This document shows, piece after piece, positions 45,486-54,584 of a DNA stretch of 64,000 bases (positions within the stretch are counted from its first letter, which is position 1; every line of letters starts with the position of its first letter). The notes beneath the pieces are model-generated. The model saw nothing but the letters and a program-made list of their open reading frames with translations, did no database searches and was not told where the DNA came from. The stretch is from Erythrobacteraceae bacterium. GTDB taxonomy: Bacteria; Pseudomonadota; Alphaproteobacteria; Sphingomonadales; Sphingomonadaceae. Location: positions 58,223 through 122,222 of the forward strand of contig JAIXPX010000052.1 of NCBI GenBank assembly GCA_027486035.1, in the 5' to 3' direction. The translations under genes and the position numbers were made by a program.

Positions 45486-48035
45486 ATGACGCGCAAGATC
45501 GCAAAGCTCGCCTGTGGCCTCATGGCCTGCAGCGCATTGACCACGCCTGCTTTCGCCCAGGACACCGATACCGCTGCGGCACCGGCAGGGGATGACGGCG
45601 TCATCATCGTGACTGCCACCCGCCGCGCGCAGGACGTGCAGGACATTCCGCTGGCGGTGACCGCAATCTCGCCGCAGCAGCTCGAGGCGCAGCGCGTTGT
45701 CAACATCCAGCAGATCTCGGCCCTCGCGCCGTCCTTCACCGCCAGCCAGGCGCAGCTCGCCTCGGGCTCGGTGGTGCTGCGCGTACGCGGCATCGGCACG
45801 ACCTCGAACAATATCGGCTTCGAAAGCGCAGTCGGCATCTTCATCGATGGCGCCTACCAGTCGCGTCCGGGCGTGGCGCTGAGCGAATTCGTCGATGTCG
45901 AGCGCGTCGAAGTGCTGCGCGGCCCGCAGGGCACGCTTTTCGGCCGCAACACCTCGGCAGGGGCCCTCAACATCACCAACGTGCGTCCCGATGTCACCTC
46001 CTTCGGGGGCTTCGTGAACGCGGAATACGGCAATTTCGACGAGAGGAGCCTGCAGGGCGCGATCAACGTGCCGGTGGTCAAGGACACGGTGGCTGTCCGC
46101 CTCACCGGCGCGTTGCGCCAGCGTGACGGCTTCCTCGATGTCGTCGACCGCACCGGTCGCAAGATCGGCGAGACCAACACCGCCGACCAGTGGCTGGTGC
46201 GCGGCCAGATCGGCTGGGATACCGAAAGCGGGATCCGCGGCCGCATCATTGCCGACTATTCCAAGAGCCAGTCGAGCTGCTGCGGCGCGATCGAGCTCTA
46301 CCAGACGCCGCTGGTCACGAACGGCGCCTTTGCCGCAGTTGGCCTCGGCGCGAATGGCGGCAATGGCCAGCCCTTCACCGCCACCGCGCCGCGTGACAAC
46401 GGCGGCTTCGAGCGCGCGATGGACAACCGCATCGTCTCGGCCAACTTCGCGCCCGAGGCGGACATCGACAACTACGGGGTGACCGGCGAGCTGGAATTCC
46501 CGGTTTCGGACAGTGCCAACATCATCTTCATCGGTTCGTACCGCAAGTACCAGAGCTTCGAGCGTTACGATTCGGACTTCACCGGTCTCGACATCTTCAA
46601 CGTCAACCGCCTGAACCTTGATCTCGACACCTGGACCGCGGAACTGCGCTTGCAGGGCGAAGGCATGGGCGGCAGGCTCAACTACATGGTCGGCGGGTTC
46701 TTCTCGGACGAACAGATCGACCAGTCGGCGGCCTTCTCGCTCGGCGCGGACTATGACCGCAACTTTGGCGCCTTCCTTGGCGCTGCCGCGGGCCCGCTGC
46801 CGCTCCAGACCTTCACCGGGGTCAACCCGACGGGGACCAGCAACGCCAACGCCTTCCAGCAGGATGCCAAGAGCTACGCGCTGTTCACCCATAACAGCCT
46901 CGAGCTTACCGACGGGCTCGAGCTGACTGTCGGCCTGCGCTATTCGTGGGAAGACAAGTCGGGCGGCTTCCGGCAGAACTCGGTCAACAACCAGGTCTGC
47001 CCGGCGACGCTCTCGCGGCTCGGCGCGATCGGTGCGGTCAACGCGGCGCTGGTTCCCGCCTTCATCGGCATCGGCTGCTTCGGCTTCACCGCCCCGGTGA
47101 ACCTGCCGCAGGCCGCTGCCCTGCCGCTGCCGCGCACCTTCCAGTCGAACTTCAAGGACGAGGAGCTGATCTACACCGGCAAGCTCGCCTATGAGTTCAG
47201 CCCGTCGGTCAACGCCTATGCGAGCTTCACCCACGGCTACAAGGCGGGCGGTATCAACCTCGATACCACCGCGGCGGTGGGCGGCGCAGACCCGCGCTTC
47301 CTGTCGGAAGAGGTCGATGCCTATGAAGTTGGCCTCAAGGCCCAGACTGCCGATCGTTCGGTGACGGTCAACATTGCCGGCTTCTACGAGAAGTTCACCA
47401 ACTTCCAGGTGCTCGAGTTCACCGGCACGGCCTTTGCCACCTTCAACGTGCCCAAGGCCAACACCCGCGGGGTCGAAATCGAAAGCCTCGTGCGTCCGGC
47501 TGACGGCCTGACCCTGAACCTGGCTGCCACCTTCCTCGAAGCGAGCTACCCGGACGATTGCGCCGGCACCCAGATCGCTCCGCAGGTGGTGGGTCTTTGC
47601 GGCAACGATCTCACCAATGCACCGCGGATCGTGGCTCTGGCCGGTGCGATGTGGGAGAAGCCGATCAACGACAACCTCGAGTTCTTTGTCTCGGGGCAGG
47701 TTCGGATGGAGGACGACCAGCGCACCGCCACCCAGGCGATCGTGCCGCCGAGCGCCCAGCAGATCGCCACGCTCGGCGTTGCCGGCGCGGTCGCTGCCCA
47801 GCCGAAGATTGTCGCCGACATCCAGGACGGCAAGGCCTTCGTCAACATGCGCGCGGGCCTGCGCTTTGCCGGCGGCAAGTATGCGCTTGAAGGCTGGGTC
47901 AACAACCTGACCGACGAAGTGGTGCGCGGGGTGACCTTCAACACCACGCTGCGCAGCACCGGCGCGACCAACTCGCGTTCGGCCTTCACCCTGCCGCCGC
48001 GCCAGTACGGCGTCACCCTGCGCGCGAAGTTCTAA
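45486..48035 (+). CDS. TonB-dependent receptor
   Basis: The start ATG 45486, preceded by GAGAGAGGG, gives 849 residues. The signal peptide ends TPAFAQ near residue 25. The TonB-box region is GVIIVTATRRAQDVQDIPLAV, followed by the plug with VLRVRGIGTTSNNIGFESAVG and VEVLRGPQGTLFGRNTSAGAL, both hallmarks of the FecA/CirA-like sphingomonad receptors. The barrel contains YEFSPSVNAYASFTHGYKAGG and ends in RAKF with a terminal Phe. The ligand is unknown; relatives import siderophores, sterol-like or aromatic compounds. Two hairpin terminators follow. Confidence 0.95.
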   Translation: MTRKIAKLACGLMACSALTTPAFAQDTDTAAAPAGDDGVIIVTATRRAQDVQDIPLAVTAISPQQLEAQRVVNIQQISALAPSFTASQAQLASGSVVLRVRGIGTTSNNIGFESAVGIFIDGAYQSRPGVALSEFVDVERVEVLRGPQGTLFGRNTSAGALNITNVRPDVTSFGGFVNAEYGNFDERSLQGAINVPVVKDTVAVRLTGALRQRDGFLDVVDRTGRKIGETNTADQWLVRGQIGWDTESGIRGRIIADYSKSQSSCCGAIELYQTPLVTNGAFAAVGLGANGGNGQPFTATAPRDNGGFERAMDNRIVSANFAPEADIDNYGVTGELEFPVSDSANIIFIGSYRKYQSFERYDSDFTGLDIFNVNRLNLDLDTWTAELRLQGEGMGGRLNYMVGGFFSDEQIDQSAAFSLGADYDRNFGAFLGAAAGPLPLQTFTGVNPTGTSNANAFQQDAKSYALFTHNSLELTDGLELTVGLRYSWEDKSGGFRQNSVNNQVCPATLSRLGAIGAVNAALVPAFIGIGCFGFTAPVNLPQAAALPLPRTFQSNFKDEELIYTGKLAYEFSPSVNAYASFTHGYKAGGINLDTTAAVGGADPRFLSEEVDAYEVGLKAQTADRSVTVNIAGFYEKFTNFQVLEFTGTAFATFNVPKANTRGVEIESLVRPADGLTLNLAATFLEASYPDDCAGTQIAPQVVGLCGNDLTNAPRIVALAGAMWEKPINDNLEFFVSGQVRMEDDQRTATQAIVPPSAQQIATLGVAGAVAAQPKIVADIQDGKAFVNMRAGLRFAGGKYALEGWVNNLTDEVVRGVTFNTTLRSTGATNSRSAFTLPPRQYGVTLRAKF

Positions 48036-48079
48036 GGCGCGCAGAACAAGTTAGCTCCGCAAACGGAGCGGGAGAGGGG

Positions 48080-48112
48080 GCGGCTCGGGCGACCGGGCCG
48101 CTCTTTCTTTTT
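48080..48112 (+). terminator. Rho-independent terminator after TonB receptor
   Basis: GCGGCTCGG (48080-48088) pairs with CCGGGCCGC (48093-48101, one G-U) around a GCGA tetraloop, followed by TCTTTCTTTTT. It lies 45 bp after the receptor stop codon. Confidence 0.9.
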
Positions 48113-48252
48113 GATCCTTGAACCCGCCTCCGCGGGTTCGCCCCCGGTGCGTTTCGAGCTATTCAGGCTCAAGCACCTGCGGCGCGCGCGCGTGCGCTCG
48201 CGACGCCTTCGGCGTCGGACTTGCGCGATCACAACCGGGGGGGCGGGCACGA

Positions 48253-48282
48253 AAAAGGCGGCCCCTCGCGGGGCCGCCTTTT
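48253..48282. terminator. Bidirectional terminator between convergent genes
   Basis: A perfect 13-bp stem, AAAAGGCGGCCCC with GGGGCCGCCTTTT, encloses a TCGC loop. A-rich and T-rich ends on both sides let it work in both directions. It lies between the receptor gene and the minus-strand acyl-CoA dehydrogenase gene. The rest of 48036-48379 is GC palindromes with no gene. Confidence 0.85.
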
Positions 48283-48379
48283 CAATTCTCGATCATCGCG
48301 CTGGAACGGCCGCCCGCAGGCGATTAGGCCCATGAGGGCCTGAAGCTCGCCGAGGACGTGCCCCCGGATGCGCGCACGC

Positions 48380-49543
48380 TCACATAGAACGCGCGATCAG
48401 CATCTTCATGATCTCGTTCGAGCCGCCGTAGATCCGCGCGATGCGGGTGTCGCGGTACATCCGGGCGATGGCGTAATCATTGATGTAGCCCGCGCCGCCG
48501 TGGAACTGGAGGCACTTGTCGACCACCTCGCTCTGAAGCTCGGTCACCCAGTATTTCGCCATGCTTGCGGTCGCCACGTCGAGCTTGCCCTCGAGCAGCT
48601 TGGCGATGCAGTCGTTGACGAAGACGCGGGCGGCGGTGCCGCGCGCCTTGAGGTCGGCGAGGGTGAACTGGGTGTTCTGGAAGTCCCAGATGGTCTTGCC
48701 GAAGGCCTTGCGGTTCTTGACGTATTCGACCGTCACATCGAGCGCCTTCTCGATTCCCGCAATGGCGTTCATGGCGATCACCAGCCGCTCCTGCGGCAGC
48801 TCGCCCATCAGCTGATAGAAGCCGCGCCCTTCGACGCCGCCGAGCAGATTATCCGCCGGAATGAAGACGTTATCGAAGAAGAGCTCGCTCGTATCCTGCG
48901 CATCGAGCCCGATCTTGTCGAGCTTCTTGCCGCGCTGGAAGCCTTCGGCACCCTCGGTTTCGAGCAGCAGCAGCGAGATGCCCTTGGCGCCCTCGGCAGG
49001 GTCGGTCTTGGCGACGACGATGATGAAGTCCGCAAGCTGACCGTTCGAGATCCAGGTCTTGGAGCCGTTGAGCCGATAGCCGTTGCCGTCTTTCAGCGCG
49101 GTGGTCTTAATCGACTGGAGGTCGGACCCCGCATCCGGCTCGCTCATCGCGATGGCGCTGACGAGATCGCCGCTGACGAGGCGGGGGAGGTACTTCTGCT
49201 TCTGCTCCTCGGTGCCGTGGCGCACGAGGTAGGGCAGGATGATGGTGTTGTGGAGGCTCGCGCCGAATCCATCAACGCCGTATTCACCCTGCTTGGAAAT
49301 CACCACCATGTCGTGGCGGAAGTCGCCGCCGTGGCCGCCATATTCGGTCGGCACCGACACGCCGAGCAGGCCGGCAGCGCCCGCCTCGCGCCAGAACTCG
49401 CGCTCGACCATCCCGTCCTCGCGCCACTTTTCGACCCGCTTGGCGGGCGCGTGCTGGGCGTAGAACTTGCCGACCGCATCGGCGAAGATCGCGATCTCTT
49501 CCTCTTCCATGAAGGCGGGTTGGGGCACGTCTATGACAGGCAT
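48380..49543 (-). CDS. Acyl-CoA dehydrogenase
   Basis: The start ATG complementary to 49541-49543 gives 387 residues, normal for the family. Motifs in order are LLGVSVPTEYGGHGGDFRHD, AIAMSEPDAGSDLQSIKTTA (FAD contact), NGSKTWISNGQLADFIIVVAKT, and the C-terminal LQFHGGAGYINDYAIARMYRDTR. The usual catalytic Glu of the IYEGT motif is replaced: here it reads IYGGSNEIMK. The catalytic base may therefore be at the alternative position used by long-chain and isovaleryl-CoA dehydrogenases. The enzyme oxidises acyl-CoA to enoyl-CoA with electrons passed to ETF. The enoyl-CoA hydratase gene lies upstream on the same strand. Confidence 0.93.
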   Translation of the reverse strand: MPVIDVPQPAFMEEEEIAIFADAVGKFYAQHAPAKRVEKWREDGMVEREFWREAGAAGLLGVSVPTEYGGHGGDFRHDMVVISKQGEYGVDGFGASLHNTIILPYLVRHGTEEQKQKYLPRLVSGDLVSAIAMSEPDAGSDLQSIKTTALKDGNGYRLNGSKTWISNGQLADFIIVVAKTDPAEGAKGISLLLLETEGAEGFQRGKKLDKIGLDAQDTSELFFDNVFIPADNLLGGVEGRGFYQLMGELPQERLVIAMNAIAGIEKALDVTVEYVKNRKAFGKTIWDFQNTQFTLADLKARGTAARVFVNDCIAKLLEGKLDVATASMAKYWVTELQSEVVDKCLQFHGGAGYINDYAIARMYRDTRIARIYGGSNEIMKMLIARSM

Positions 49544-49574
49544 TTCATTCTCTCCTGGTGATCCCGGACTTCGC

Positions 49575-49590
49575 TGTTTCACGTGAAACA
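49575..49590. promoter_or_regulatory. parS site 3
   Basis: A perfect TGTTTCACGTGAAACA, extended by one base pair on each side to an 18-bp palindrome. It lies 31 bp upstream of the acyl-CoA dehydrogenase start codon, so ParB binding could also affect that promoter. Confidence 0.9.
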
Positions 49591-49601
49591 GTGCAGCGAG
49601 G

Positions 49602-49667
49602 CGGGGTCTGGAAGGGGTCTAAAGGGGGTCCAAGCGGGGTCTAAACCGATCTGGAGGGGGTCTGAAC
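49602..49667 (+). repeat. Degenerate G-rich array next to parS site 3
   Basis: The clearest of the three arrays. Six units read GGGGTCTGGAA, GGGGTCTAAAG, GGGGTCCAAGC, GGGGTCTAAACCG, ATCTGGAG and GGGGTCTGAACC, starting 11 bases after parS. The period is about 11 bp. Confidence 0.75.
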
Positions 49668-49699
49668 CTGTCAGCTCCCCCTCTCAAACGGGCCGGTTC

Positions 49700-50473
49700 T
49701 TACTTGCCCGTCCAGTTCGGCTTGCGCTTTTCAGCGAAGGCCGCCGCGCCCTCGCGCGCGTCGTGGCTGACGAACACCGGGCCGATCAGCTTGCCCTGGT
49801 TGGCGTAGCGTTCGTCCATCGGCCAGCCGCGCGATTGCTTCATCACCGCCTTGGACACCTTCACCGCGAGAGGCCCGTTGGCCGCAATCCTTGCCGCCAG
49901 CGCCTTGGCACCTTCCAGCGCGGAGCCTTCGGTCACTTCGTTGATCAGGCCGAGCTGGTACGCGCGCTCCGCACCGATGAAGTCCCCGGTCAGGGCGAGT
50001 TCGAGCGCGATGCGCTCGGGGATCTGGTCAGGCAGCATCATCACGCCGCCCGCCGCCGCGACAAGGCCGCGCTTCACTTCGGGGATGCCGAACTTCGCGC
50101 CGGAGTGCGCCACCACAAGGTCGCAGGCGATCATCAGCTCGAGACCGCCGGCCAGCGCATAGCCTTCCACCGCGGCGATCAGCGGCTTGGCGGGCGGGGC
50201 CTGTACCACGCCGCCAAAACCGCGCCCTTCGACCGAGGGCGATTCGCCGCGCAGGAAGCCCTTCAAATCCATCCCCGAACAGAACGTCCCGCCCGCGCCG
50301 GTGAGGATGCCGACGCGCAGATCGTCTTCGGCATCGAGCCGGTCCATCGCCGCCGCGATCGCCTCGGAGGCGGCCTTGGTCATGGCGTTCTTCGCCTCGG
50401 GGCGGTTGATGGTGACGATGAGGACGCCGTCCTCGACTTGGGTAAGAACTTCAGGTGCGGCGGTATCGCTCAC
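49700..50473 (-). CDS. Enoyl-CoA hydratase/isomerase family protein
   Basis: The 257-residue crotonase shows the substrate-oxyanion stretch GTFCSGMDLKGFLRGE and the second helix AVEGYALAGGLELMIACDLVVA. LPDQIPERIALELALTGDFIGAERAYQLGLINEV follows. Crotonase catalysis depends on one or two glutamates; the ALTGDFI wording is typical of degradative enoyl-CoA hydratases. With the neighbouring acyl-CoA dehydrogenase and the divergent thiolases it completes much of a beta-oxidation cycle. The 3-hydroxyacyl-CoA dehydrogenase step is missing here. Its promoter faces the thiolase promoter across a perfect 20-bp palindrome. Confidence 0.92.
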   Translation of the reverse strand: MSDTAAPEVLTQVEDGVLIVTINRPEAKNAMTKAASEAIAAAMDRLDAEDDLRVGILTGAGGTFCSGMDLKGFLRGESPSVEGRGFGGVVQAPPAKPLIAAVEGYALAGGLELMIACDLVVAHSGAKFGIPEVKRGLVAAAGGVMMLPDQIPERIALELALTGDFIGAERAYQLGLINEVTEGSALEGAKALAARIAANGPLAVKVSKAVMKQSRGWPMDERYANQGKLIGPVFVSHDAREGAAAFAEKRKPNWTGK

Positions 50474-50497
50474 GCTCTCTCTCCTATCGAAAATGTG

Positions 50498-50517
50498 ATT
50501 GCGTTTCGAAACGCAAT
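50498..50517. promoter_or_regulatory. 20-bp perfect palindromic operator
   Basis: ATTGCGTTTCGAAACGCAAT is a perfect palindrome in the 116-bp divergent spacer between the enoyl-CoA hydratase and thiolase genes. It has the form of a TetR-family operator and could control both directions. No regulator gene is adjacent. Confidence 0.7.
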
Positions 50518-50589
50518 TCTTGTGCGAGTGGTGCAGTGGGTTTACGGACGCGTCAACCGCAATTTCGCTAGAAGTGGAGAGGATTCCCC

Positions 50590-51858
50590 ATGGCCGAAGC
50601 CTACATCATCGACGCCGTTCGCACCCCGCGCGGGATCGGCAAGCAGGGCAAGGGTGCGCTCGCCGCGTGCCACCCGCAGCACCTCGCCGCGACCGTGCTC
50701 AAGGCGATCAAGGACCGCAACAATCTCGACACCAAGACCGTCGACGATGTGATCTGGTCGGTCTCGACGCAGGACGGGATGCAGGCGGGCGACATGGGCC
50801 GCATGGCCGCGCTCGATGCGGGCTATGACATCACCTCGTCCGGCACCACGCTGGATCGCTTCTGCGGCGGCGGCATCACCAGCGTCGCGCTCGCCGCTGC
50901 GCAGGTGATGAGCGGGATGGAAGATTGCGTCGTCGCCGGGGGCACCGAGATGATGAGCCTCACCGCCGCCATGAGCCAGGAAAAGATGCGCGCCGGGATC
51001 AAGCCGCCGATGATGGGCAGCTACAATGCGCGCCTGCAAAAGGTGCACCCGCAGTCGCACCAGGGCATCTGCGGCGATGCCATCGCATCGAAGGAAGGCT
51101 TCACCCGCGAGGAACTGGACGAGGTTGGCTACCGCTCGCAGGTCCGCGCCGCCGAAGCCATCGCCGAAAACCGCTTCGCCAAGTCGGTCGTGCCGGTGGT
51201 GGCCGATGACGGCACGGTGCTGCTCGACCGCGAGGAATATCCCCGCCCGCAGACCACCCGCGAAGACCTCGCCAAGCTCGAACCGGCCTTCCCCAAGATC
51301 GCCGACGTGCCGCTCGACGAGGCGGGCACGACCTTCCGCAAGCTGATCAACCAGAAGTACCCTGATCTCGAGATCAAGCACTTCCACCACGCGGGCAACT
51401 CCTCGGGCGTCGTGGACGGTGCGGCCGCGGTGCTGATCACCTCGAAGGATTACGCGCAGAAGCACGGCCTCAAGCCCCGCGCGCGCATTGTCGCCACCGC
51501 CAACATGGGTGACGACCCGACGCTGATGCTCAACGCCCCCGTCCCGGCGGCGAAGAAGGTGCTGGCCAAGGCCGGCCTCTCGAAGGACGATATCGACCTC
51601 TACGAAATCAACGAGGCCTTTGCGGTGGTCGCCGCCAAGTTCGTGCGCGATCTCGAACTCGACTGGGACAAGGTCAACGTCAACGGCGGCTCGATCGCCC
51701 TCGGCCACCCCATCGGCGCGACGGGCTCGATCCTGATCGGCACCGTCGTCGATGAACTGGAACGCCGCGGCGGCCGCTATGGCCTCGTGACGATGTGCGC
51801 GGCGGGCGGCATGGCCCCGGCGATCATCGTCGAGCGTGTGGACGGCTTCGTCGACTGA
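50590..51858 (+). CDS. Acetyl-CoA C-acyltransferase (thiolase)
   Basis: This is a 422-residue thiolase with all catalytic elements. The nucleophile is Cys92 in [17 protein letters not shown], and the [11 protein letters not shown] motif follows. The [15 protein letters not shown] motif contains the catalytic His, and the second Cys is in [15 protein letters not shown]. It cleaves 3-ketoacyl-CoA or condenses acetyl-CoA. The middle insertion and C-terminal wording resemble FadA/FadI-type degradative enzymes. A GGAGAGGATTCCCC leader provides the ribosome-binding site. The next gene begins 13 bases later, so both are in one operon. Confidence 0.95.
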   Translation: MAEAYIIDAVRTPRGIGKQGKGALAACHPQHLAATVLKAIKDRNNLDTKTVDDVIWSVSTQDGMQAGDMGRMAALDAGYDITSSGTTLDRFCGGGITSVALAAAQVMSGMEDCVVAGGTEMMSLTAAMSQEKMRAGIKPPMMGSYNARLQKVHPQSHQGICGDAIASKEGFTREELDEVGYRSQVRAAEAIAENRFAKSVVPVVADDGTVLLDREEYPRPQTTREDLAKLEPAFPKIADVPLDEAGTTFRKLINQKYPDLEIKHFHHAGNSSGVVDGAAAVLITSKDYAQKHGLKPRARIVATANMGDDPTLMLNAPVPAAKKVLAKAGLSKDDIDLYEINEAFAVVAAKFVRDLELDWDKVNVNGGSIALGHPIGATGSILIGTVVDELERRGGRYGLVTMCAAGGMAPAIIVERVDGFVD

Positions 51859-51871
51859 GGAGCGCAGCCGC

Positions 51872-53398
51872 ATGATCGCTGACACCACGCCCGTCATCAT
51901 CGGGGTCGGGCAATATTCCGAACGCGTCGGAGAGCCCGGTTACGAGGCCCTGTCCTATATGGACCTTGCCGGACGGGCGCTGGGGGCAGCGATTGCGGAC
52001 AGCGGGGCGAGCGGGTCGGTGGCCGATGCCATCGACACCCTCGCCGCGATCCGCGCCTTCGAGATGTCGCGCCCGGATCGCAAGCCGCCTTTCGGGGCGG
52101 CGAACAATGTGCCGCGCGCGATTGCCAAGCGGGTCGGGGCCAATCCGGCCCGCGCGATCCTGACGACCACCGGCGGGCAGACCAACCAGCAATTGGTGGG
52201 CGAATTCGCTGCGGCCATCGCGGCGGGGGACAGCCGCTGCGCGGTGATCGTCGGCAGCGAGGCGATCTCGACTGTGCTGGCGCTGTCGGCCAAGGGCGAG
52301 ATTCCCGACTGGTCGGAGGAGGTGCCCGGCACCTTCGAGGATCAGGGCTTCGGGGTCGATGAACTGTTGGAGCCCATCCTGTTCATGCACGGCGCAAGCG
52401 GGGCGATCCCGCTCTATGCGCTGGCCGAGAATGCGCGGCGGCACCGGCTGGGCATGGGGCTGGAAGAATACCGCCTCGAAATCGGCAAGCTGTTCGCGCC
52501 CTTCACGCGCGTGGCTGCGGCGAACCCGCATTCGGCGGCCCCGGTCGAGCGCACGGCCGAGGAGCTGGCGACCGTCACCGACCGCAACAGGATCGTGGCG
52601 GAACCCTATCCGCGCATGACTGTCGCGCGCGATCAGGTGAACCAGGCGGCGGCGGTGATCGTCGCCTCGGCGGGCCTCGCGCGCCAACTCGGCGTGCCGG
52701 AGGACCGGTGGGTGCACATCCACGCCGTCACCGCCGCGACCGAATTGAAGCTTTCGCAGCGGCCCGATCTTGCGGGGAACCCGGCCAGCCTCGCCAGCGT
52801 CGATGCGGCGCTGGCGCGGGCGGGCAAGGGAATCGCCGACATGCGCTACATCGACTTCTATTCCTGCTTCGCGATCCCCGTGTTCAACCAGTGCGACCAC
52901 TTCGGCCTTTCCGCCGACGATCCGCGCGGGCTGACGCTGACGGGCGGCTTGCCGTTCTTCGGCGGGGCGGGGAACAATTATTCGGCCCACGCCATCGCCG
53001 AAGCGGTGCAGCGGGTGCGGGATGACCGGGGTTCTTTCGCGCTGGTGGGCGCGAACGGCGGGTGGATGAGCAAATATGCGACCGGCATCTATTCGACCGA
53101 GCCTGCCGACTGGAGCGAGGGCGACCGCTTCGCCAAGCTCCCCAAGGCGACCGACAAGGTGCCGCTCGCCAAGGCGCCGGTGGATAGCGCGGTGGTCGAG
53201 ACCTACACCATCAACCGCGGCCCCAAGGGCGCCGAGGCGATCTTCATCGGTCGCTCTGACGCGGGCGAGCGGGTGGTGGGCAATGCCGACCTTTCCGATG
53301 CCGCCACCGCCGGGGCCTTCGAGAGCGGCGAGCCTTTCGGCTTGCGTTTGGCTCTAACCCAGGACGAGCGCGGGCGGACGATAGGGCGGATCGCCTGA
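51872..53398 (+). CDS. Thiolase-superfamily protein without the nucleophilic Cys
   Basis: The start ATG 51872 gives 508 residues. It has a thiolase-like N-terminal half (TPVIIGVGQYSERVG; RCAVIVGSEAI) and YIDFYSCFAIPVFNQCDHFG. GGLPFFGGAGNNYSAHAIAEAV and a ~100-residue C-terminal extension (TYTINRGPKGAEAIFIGRSD) follow. At the place of the usual nucleophile it reads ILTTTGGQTNQQLVGEF, with no Cys. Databases often call such proteins acetyl-CoA acetyltransferases, but without the Cys normal thiolysis is unlikely. They may be SCP-x-like lipid-transfer partners or act in steroid side-chain steps as retro-aldolase-type proteins. It is coupled to the true thiolase upstream. Confidence 0.85.
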   Translation: MIADTTPVIIGVGQYSERVGEPGYEALSYMDLAGRALGAAIADSGASGSVADAIDTLAAIRAFEMSRPDRKPPFGAANNVPRAIAKRVGANPARAILTTTGGQTNQQLVGEFAAAIAAGDSRCAVIVGSEAISTVLALSAKGEIPDWSEEVPGTFEDQGFGVDELLEPILFMHGASGAIPLYALAENARRHRLGMGLEEYRLEIGKLFAPFTRVAAANPHSAAPVERTAEELATVTDRNRIVAEPYPRMTVARDQVNQAAAVIVASAGLARQLGVPEDRWVHIHAVTAATELKLSQRPDLAGNPASLASVDAALARAGKGIADMRYIDFYSCFAIPVFNQCDHFGLSADDPRGLTLTGGLPFFGGAGNNYSAHAIAEAVQRVRDDRGSFALVGANGGWMSKYATGIYSTEPADWSEGDRFAKLPKATDKVPLAKAPVDSAVVETYTINRGPKGAEAIFIGRSDAGERVVGNADLSDAATAGAFESGEPFGLRLALTQDERGRTIGRIA

Positions 53399-53427
53399 CC
53401 TTGCGCGAATCGGCCCTTTGGGCTAAG

Positions 53428-53445
53428 TAGTTTCAATTGAAACTA
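53428..53445. promoter_or_regulatory. 18-bp palindromic operator upstream of hppD
   Basis: TAGTTTCAATTGAAACTA is a perfect palindrome 23 bp before the hppD start codon. Its form fits a MarR-type repressor site controlling tyrosine/homogentisate catabolism, but no regulator gene is adjacent. Confidence 0.7.
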
Positions 53446-53468
53446 TCTCGCCAGCGGGGATTTGCAGC

Positions 53469-54584
53469 ATGAACGCGCCCACTCACGACCTCTTCGACAA
53501 CCCCGCCGGGCTCGACGGGTTCGAATTCGTCGAGTTCTGCGCGCCGGAAAAGGGCATGCTGGAGCCGGTGTTCGAAGCCATGGGCTTCACCCGCGTGGCG
53601 CAGCACCGCTCGAAGGACGTCCACCTGTGGCGGCAGGGCGGCATCAACCTCATCGCCAATTACGAGCCGCGCTCGGCGGCGTGGTATTTCGCGCGTGAGC
53701 ATGGCCCCTCGGCCTGCGGCATGGCCTTCCGCGTGCGCGACGCCGCCAAGGCCTATGACCACCTCATCGCCAAGGGCGCAGAGCCGGTCGCCGTGCAGAC
53801 CGGGGTCATGGAACTGCGCATCCCCGCGATCCGCGGCATCGGCGGGGCGATCCTCTATCTGGTCGACCGCTACGAGGGCGCGGAGGGCGGCAACGGCCTC
53901 ACCATCTACGACATCGATTTCGAGTATCTGCCGGGGGTCGAAAAGCACCCCGAAGGCGCGGGCTTCCACACCATCGATCACCTCACCCACAACGTCTATG
54001 GCGGGCGGATGAAGTATTGGGCGGACTATTACGAGACGCTCTTCAACTTCCGCGAGATCCGCTTCTTCGACATCAAGGGCGAATATACCGGCCTCACCTC
54101 CAAGGCTCTGACCGCGCCCGACGGCAAGATCCGCATCCCGCTCAACGAAGAAGGCGAGGGCGGCAAGGGCCAGATCGAGGAGTTCCTGCGCGCCTTCAAC
54201 GGCGAGGGCATCCAGCACATCGCGCTGATCTGCGAGGACCTCCCCGCCTGCTGGGACCGGCTGCAAAAGCTCGGCGTCCCCTTCATGACCGCGCCGCCTG
54301 CGACCTATTACGAGATGCTCGAGGGCCGCCTGCCGGGCCACGGCGAGGATGTCGAGGCGCTCAGAATGCGGGGCATCCTCCTCGACGGCACCACGGAAGG
54401 TGGCAGCCCCCGCCTGCTGCTCCAGATCTTCGCCCAGGCGCAGTTCGGGCAGGTGTTCTACGAAATCATCCAGCACAAGGGCGACGAAGGCTTCGGCGAG
54501 GGCAACTTCAAGGCCCTGTTCGAAAGCATGGAGCGCGACCAGATCCTGCGCGGCGTGCTCAATGTCGAGGAGCCGGCGGAATGA
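53469..54584 (+). CDS. hppD: 4-hydroxyphenylpyruvate dioxygenase
   Basis: The 371-residue two-domain VOC-fold enzyme carries the iron ligands: His in [13 protein letters not shown], His in [11 protein letters not shown] and Glu in [22 protein letters not shown]. The last phrase is the strongest HPPD signature. It converts 4-hydroxyphenylpyruvate to homogentisate with decarboxylation and side-chain migration in tyrosine breakdown. A palindromic operator lies just upstream. The VOC protein gene starts within its stop codon (ATGA), so the two are coupled. Homogentisate dioxygenase (hmgA) is not in the window. Confidence 0.96.
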   Translation: MNAPTHDLFDNPAGLDGFEFVEFCAPEKGMLEPVFEAMGFTRVAQHRSKDVHLWRQGGINLIANYEPRSAAWYFAREHGPSACGMAFRVRDAAKAYDHLIAKGAEPVAVQTGVMELRIPAIRGIGGAILYLVDRYEGAEGGNGLTIYDIDFEYLPGVEKHPEGAGFHTIDHLTHNVYGGRMKYWADYYETLFNFREIRFFDIKGEYTGLTSKALTAPDGKIRIPLNEEGEGGKGQIEEFLRAFNGEGIQHIALICEDLPACWDRLQKLGVPFMTAPPATYYEMLEGRLPGHGEDVEALRMRGILLDGTTEGGSPRLLLQIFAQAQFGQVFYEIIQHKGDEGFGEGNFKALFESMERDQILRGVLNVEEPAE

